Positions 12,839 to 16,579 of a DNA stretch of 16,579 nucleotides are shown in pieces. The position numbers and the translations under genes were made by a program. Origin of the DNA: JBOGJI01 sp050747865 (lineage in GTDB: Bacteria; Acidobacteriota; Thermoanaerobaculia; Multivoradales; JAHEKO01); assembly GCA_050747865.1 (NCBI GenBank), contig JBOGJI010000127.1, forward strand, positions 1-16,579, in the 5' to 3' direction. Every line of letters starts with the position of its first letter. Position 1 is the stretch's first letter. The notes under the pieces are model-generated. The model saw only the letters and a program-made list of their open reading frames with translations. It had not been told where the DNA came from and made no database searches.

Positions 12839-15800
12839 ATGGCGATCGGATGCGTGGTCGGCTCGTTGGCGCTCGTCGCCTCGGCGGCCCACGGGGTGCA
12901 ATCGGTCGGTCGGTTGCTGCAACCGGTGCGGGTCGAGGAGCGACCGTTGTCGCCGTACATCGTCCGAGCCTGGACGGCGGACGACGGCCTGCCGGTCAAC
13001 AGCGTCACTGCCATCGAGCAGACGGCGGATGGTTATCTCTGGCTCGGCACCTTTGGCGGTCTGGTGCGGTTCGACGGCGTGGCGTTTCGCACCTTCACCG
13101 CTGCCGACGTGCCGGGCCTCGGCGACGATCGCATCCTGGCGCTGCGCGAGGATCGCTCCGGCACGCTCTGGATCGGCACCCGACACAACGGGGTGTTCCG
13201 GTTGCGCGACGGTGTGTTCTCCGCCCCCGCCTGGTCCGGCGCCCTGCCGAGCCCGCAGGTCCGGGCCATCCACGAGGGACGCGATGGCGCGCTGTGGATC
13301 CATACCGTGGGCGGCGTCGCGCGCGTCGTCGACGGCGAGCGGGCGACGGTGCTACGGCCGCACGGCGACCGCGGAGACCGTCCGGATGCCGCCGAGCTGG
13401 TCGTTGTCGACTCCGTGGACGGCATCGCGTCTCTCGGCGTCCATGCCGGAGGTCTGGCCGGCCTGGTCGGCGCGGACGTGCGGTCCATCCCGCTCGGCGC
13501 CTGGCAGGACACCGCGGTGCCCGCTCTGGCCGCCGACACCGCCGGCACGGTGTGGGTAAGCGCGCGACCCCGGCAGGGGCTGCTGCGGCTCGTCGGCGAT
13601 CGCCTCGAGCCGGTGCCGCTGGTCGGCATGCCGCAGCAGTCCTCCGTGTCGGCGCTCCTGCCAGGCCCCGATGCCGACCTGTGGGTCGGGACCGATGGCG
13701 GCGGCCTCTTCCGGCTCGACGGCACGCAGTTGCGGCCGGTAGGAGAGCCCGCGGGCCTGTCGAGCCTGAACGTCCGCGTCCTCTACCGCGACCGCGAAGA
13801 GAACCTCTGGGTGGGCACAGATACCGACGGGCTCTACCGCCTCACCCGGCGCTCGGTGGTAGTCCACCAGCCGGCGAGCGGCCCCGGCCTCGGCGTCGTG
13901 CCGATCGTCGGCGACGGTGCCGGCGGGGTGTGGGCCGGGGCGGCCTGTGGCGGCCTGCTGCGCATTCGCGACGGGTTCTTCGAGCGTTACGGCGAAGCGG
14001 AGGGGTTGCCCGCTGACTGCATCTGGGCTCTGCATCGCGACGCCGACGACACGCTGTGGATCGGCAAGGTGCGGGGCGGCCTGCTGCGTCTGCGCGAGGG
14101 TCAGGTGACGCGCTTCACGGACGCGGACGGTCTCCAGGGCGACGAGATCCGGGCGATCCTGCGCGACGAGGCGGGGACGCTCTGGGTCGGCACCGAGTCG
14201 GCCGTCAACCGGCTCGGTGCGGGCGAGAGATTCACCGCCCACCGGCTGCCCGTCCAGCCCGCATTCGTCACTTCCCTGATCGAGCGGCGCGCCGGGGGTC
14301 TGTGGGTGGGGACGGGGGCCGGCCTGTTCCGCCTGGTGGCCGGCGCCTTCACGCACTGGGGGCCCGAGGACGGGCTGTCGCACGGCCTGGTGCGAGCGCT
14401 TCTCGAGGACACCGACGGTACCCTGTGGATCGGCACCTACGGCGGCGGCCTGAATCGCCTGCGCGACGGCCGCATCACCCGCTACTCCACCGCCACCGGC
14501 CTCTACGACATGTTCATCTCGCACATCCTCGACGACGGCCGCGGCCGCCTGTGGATGAGCAGTAACCACGGCGTGTTCCACGTCGCCCGTGCCGAGCTCG
14601 AAGCCGTCGCCGACGAGCGGGCGGACTCGCTGACGAGCATCTGGTTCGACCGCAGTGATGGCATGCCGAGCAACGAGGCCAACGGCGGCGGCCAGCCGGC
14701 CGGCTGGCGAGCTGCGGACGGCCGGCTCTGGTTCCCCACGGTCGACGGCCTGGTCGAGCTCGACCCCGCGGCGCCGCGCAACCCGCAGCCGCCGCCGGTG
14801 GCCATCAGCCGGGTGGTGATCGACCGCAGGTCGGTCGAGCCCAGCGAACGGATCGAGCTGCCGGCCGGCACCCGCAGCCTCGAGATCCACTACGCCGGCC
14901 TGAGCTACCGGGCGCCGGAGAAGGTCGGCTTCCGCTACCGACTCGCCGGCTACGACGACGAATGGGTCGACGCGGGAGCCCGGCGCGCGGCGTACTACAC
15001 CGGCCTGCGGCCCGGCCGCTACCGCTTCCAGGTGCGCGCCCGCAACGAGGACGGGATATGGAGCGACACCGATGCCGTGCTGCGCATCCGCCAGGTGCCG
15101 TACTTCTACCAGACCCCTTGGTCCCTCGCCCTCGGCGCCGGACTCGTCCTCGCCCTCGCCGCCGCCGGCTACCGGCTGCGGCTGCGCGCGCTGGTGCGCC
15201 GCACCGAGACATTGGAGGCGGCGGTGGTCGCCCGCACGGAAGAGGTGGTGGAGCAAAGCAATCGGCTCGCCGAGAAGCACCGGAAGGTCCAGAAGGCCCA
15301 CGGTGACCTGCTGGCGATCCTCGACCAGACAGGGGTTGGCGTCTGTCTGGTCGACAATGCCGGCGAGGTGGAGTTCCTCAACGTCACCGCCGAGAACGTG
15401 CTCGGCTGCGCGACCGCGGAGGCCACCGGCCGCTCCTGGCAGGAGCTGCTGTCGCTCTCCGCCGACGACAGGCGGCGCGCCGAGGCCCTGCTGGCGCAGC
15501 CGGCCTCGCAACGCCGACGGGTGCCGCTGCGGCTCGACAGGGCCGACCACCACCGCTACTGGATCGAGCTCGACATCCGTGACGACCCGCGCGACGCCGC
15601 CCGTCACATCTTCTACCTGCACGACGTCACCGAGCTGTTCGACCTGCAGGGGCTGGTCAGCGGCGCGGCGCAGTTCCAGGGCATGATCGGCGAGACCGCC
15701 GTCATGCGCATGGTCTACCGGCAGATCCGCGACGTGGCGATGGTCGACTCGATGGTGATCCTCGAAGGGGAGACCGGGACCGGCAAGGAGCTGGCGGCGC

Positions 15801-16579
15801 GCGCGATCCACGACCTGAGCTCTCGCAAGGGGCGACCCTACGTGGCGGTCAACTGCGCCGGCCTCACCGAATCGCTACTTGCCAGCCAACTCTTCGGCCA
15901 CCGGCGCGGCGCCTTCACCGGCGCCGTCGCCGATCAGACCGGGCTGTTCGAGGCGGCAGCGGGAGGAACCCTGCTGCTCGACGAGGTGGGCGACATTCCA
16001 CCCAGCGTCCAGGCCAGCCTGCTGCGAGTCCTCGAGGAGGGCGAGATCACGCGCGTGGGGGATTCCCGGCCGCGCAAGATCGACGTGCGCGTGGTGGCGG
16101 CCACCCATCGGGACCTCGATACCGAGGTCGAGGCGGGGAGGTTCCGCCAGGACCTCTATTACCGCCTGCGGGTCGCCCGCATCCGCCTGCCGCCACTGCG
16201 CGAGCGGCGGGACGACATCCCGCTGCTCGTCGCCTGGTTCCTCGCCCGCTCCCGGAAGACGAGCCGAGCCCAGGTCTACGAAGTCAGCCGCGAGGCCATG
16301 CGCCTGCTGGTCACCCACCCCTGGCCGGGGAACGTCCGCGAGCTGCGCGGTGTCATCGAGAGCGCCGTGCTCGGCACCCCGGGCCCGATGATCGAGGTGA
16401 TGGACCTGCCGGAGGAGTTTCTCACCGGGGCCGCCGATCTCCCCGCGACTCGCGCGCCAGCTGCGGACCCGCTCGACTCCCGCGAGCGCCGCCACCTCCA
16501 GCTCGCGCTCGAGCGCACCCACGGCAACCGCGCCGCCGCCGCGCGGCTGCTCGGCATCAGCCGCACGACGCTCTACCGC
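12839..16579 (+). CDS. Membrane-anchored sigma-54 activator with double propeller sensor (C-terminus cut by window edge)
   Basis: There are 1247 residues with no stop before the edge. A short hydrophobic signal (about 1-20) precedes some thirteen Reg_prop blades (about 40-640; YLWLGTFGGLVRFDG, TLWIGTYGGGLNRLRDG and so on), enough for two seven-bladed propellers. A Y_Y_Y-like Ig domain follows (FRYRLAGYDDEWVDAG ... GRYRFQVRARN), then one membrane helix (about 760-780), a coiled coil, a PAS domain (about 825-925) and a sigma-54 AAA+ domain: GETGTGKE (977-984), GAFTGA (1024-1029), LLLDEVGDIP (Asp1048). It ends in a Fis-type HTH (NRAAAARLLGISRTTLYR). Only a few residues should be missing. No receiver or histidine-kinase domain is present. 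The ATG at 12839 is conservative; the in-frame TTG at 12809 adds RISSASRS and gives a better signal-peptide n-region. Probably it senses an outside ligand and activates the divergent operon. Confidence 0.9.
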   Translation, partial: MAIGCVVGSLALVASAAHGVQSVGRLLQPVRVEERPLSPYIVRAWTADDGLPVNSVTAIEQTADGYLWLGTFGGLVRFDGVAFRTFTAADVPGLGDDRILALREDRSGTLWIGTRHNGVFRLRDGVFSAPAWSGALPSPQVRAIHEGRDGALWIHTVGGVARVVDGERATVLRPHGDRGDRPDAAELVVVDSVDGIASLGVHAGGLAGLVGADVRSIPLGAWQDTAVPALAADTAGTVWVSARPRQGLLRLVGDRLEPVPLVGMPQQSSVSALLPGPDADLWVGTDGGGLFRLDGTQLRPVGEPAGLSSLNVRVLYRDREENLWVGTDTDGLYRLTRRSVVVHQPASGPGLGVVPIVGDGAGGVWAGAACGGLLRIRDGFFERYGEAEGLPADCIWALHRDADDTLWIGKVRGGLLRLREGQVTRFTDADGLQGDEIRAILRDEAGTLWVGTESAVNRLGAGERFTAHRLPVQPAFVTSLIERRAGGLWVGTGAGLFRLVAGAFTHWGPEDGLSHGLVRALLEDTDGTLWIGTYGGGLNRLRDGRITRYSTATGLYDMFISHILDDGRGRLWMSSNHGVFHVARAELEAVADERADSLTSIWFDRSDGMPSNEANGGGQPAGWRAADGRLWFPTVDGLVELDPAAPRNPQPPPVAISRVVIDRRSVEPSERIELPAGTRSLEIHYAGLSYRAPEKVGFRYRLAGYDDEWVDAGARRAAYYTGLRPGRYRFQVRARNEDGIWSDTDAVLRIRQVPYFYQTPWSLALGAGLVLALAAAGYRLRLRALVRRTETLEAAVVARTEEVVEQSNRLAEKHRKVQKAHGDLLAILDQTGVGVCLVDNAGEVEFLNVTAENVLGCATAEATGRSWQELLSLSADDRRRAEALLAQPASQRRRVPLRLDRADHHRYWIELDIRDDPRDAARHIFYLHDVTELFDLQGLVSGAAQFQGMIGETAVMRMVYRQIRDVAMVDSMVILEGETGTGKELAARAIHDLSSRKGRPYVAVNCAGLTESLLASQLFGHRRGAFTGAVADQTGLFEAAAGGTLLLDEVGDIPPSVQASLLRVLEEGEITRVGDSRPRKIDVRVVAATHRDLDTEVEAGRFRQDLYYRLRVARIRLPPLRERRDDIPLLVAWFLARSRKTSRAQVYEVSREAMRLLVTHPWPGNVRELRGVIESAVLGTPGPMIEVMDLPEEFLTGAADLPATRAPAADPLDSRERRHLQLALERTHGNRAAAARLLGISRTTLYR

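Noticed and set aside
12655..14016. A 453-residue open frame on the plus strand overlapping the start of the sensor
   Set aside because: It is in another frame, is Arg/Gly-rich, and crosses the intergenic control region. No family resemblance.
13352..15811. An 819-residue open frame on the minus strand, opposite the sigma-54 sensor
   Set aside because: Antisense shadow: the plus frame has unbroken propeller, Y_Y_Y, PAS and AAA+ motifs, while the minus frame shows no recognisable fold.

Overview
The window is GC-rich bacterial DNA with long, tightly packed genes. Two adjacent secreted proteins end in or contain cysteine-paired SLH-like repeats (pattern GC...YCP...TRAQMA). That style, with the high GC and the propeller sensor, suggests an Acidobacteriota genome of the Thermoanaerobaculia type. 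This is inference from protein style, not a phylogenetic result.

Layout. (1) 1-1205, minus strand: the start of a fructosamine-kinase-family gene, translationally coupled (TGATG) to a low-molecular-weight phosphatase, a pair that fits repair of glycated protein; upstream lies a small DGPF/YCII-type protein. (2) 1205-4490: a decayed accessory island. It holds the C-terminal remnant of a transposase, the N-terminal remnant of a large helicase of a type often found in defence loci, a conserved unknown gene with an in-frame ochre stop, a truncated DUF262 (GmrSD-like) protein, an apparently intact BrnT/BrnA toxin-antitoxin pair, and two further antitoxin genes (UPF0175 and a RelB-like one) whose partner toxins survive only as N-terminal stubs. 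(3) 4707-8090: an intact SWIM-SNF2 ATPase. (4) 8136-8693: a broken MocR-type regulator (amber stop plus loss of most of the aminotransferase domain) with what looks like its divergent promoter and operator region. (5) 8895-16579: a coherent surface and regulation locus.

The last region is the most interesting. On the minus strand an ankyrin protein, a secreted propeller/ASH/SLH protein with 138-bp coding repeats, and a secreted SLH plus FGE-fold protein follow one another and look like one operon. The region before the ankyrin gene has a near-consensus sigma-54 promoter (12645-12660), with a predicted start about 21 nt before the ATG. About 115 bp upstream of that start is an inverted-repeat cluster in the position of an enhancer site. 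Divergently transcribed is a very large protein with about thirteen sensor-propeller blades, a Y_Y_Y-like domain, one transmembrane helix, a PAS domain, a sigma-54 AAA+ domain with intact GAFTGA, and a Fis-type helix-turn-helix running into the window edge. I infer a one-protein, membrane-anchored sigma-54 signalling device: the outer propeller senses something, and the inner AAA+/HTH part activates the neighbouring surface-protein operon without a separate kinase and response regulator. No RNA genes, CRISPR arrays or complete insertion sequences were seen.
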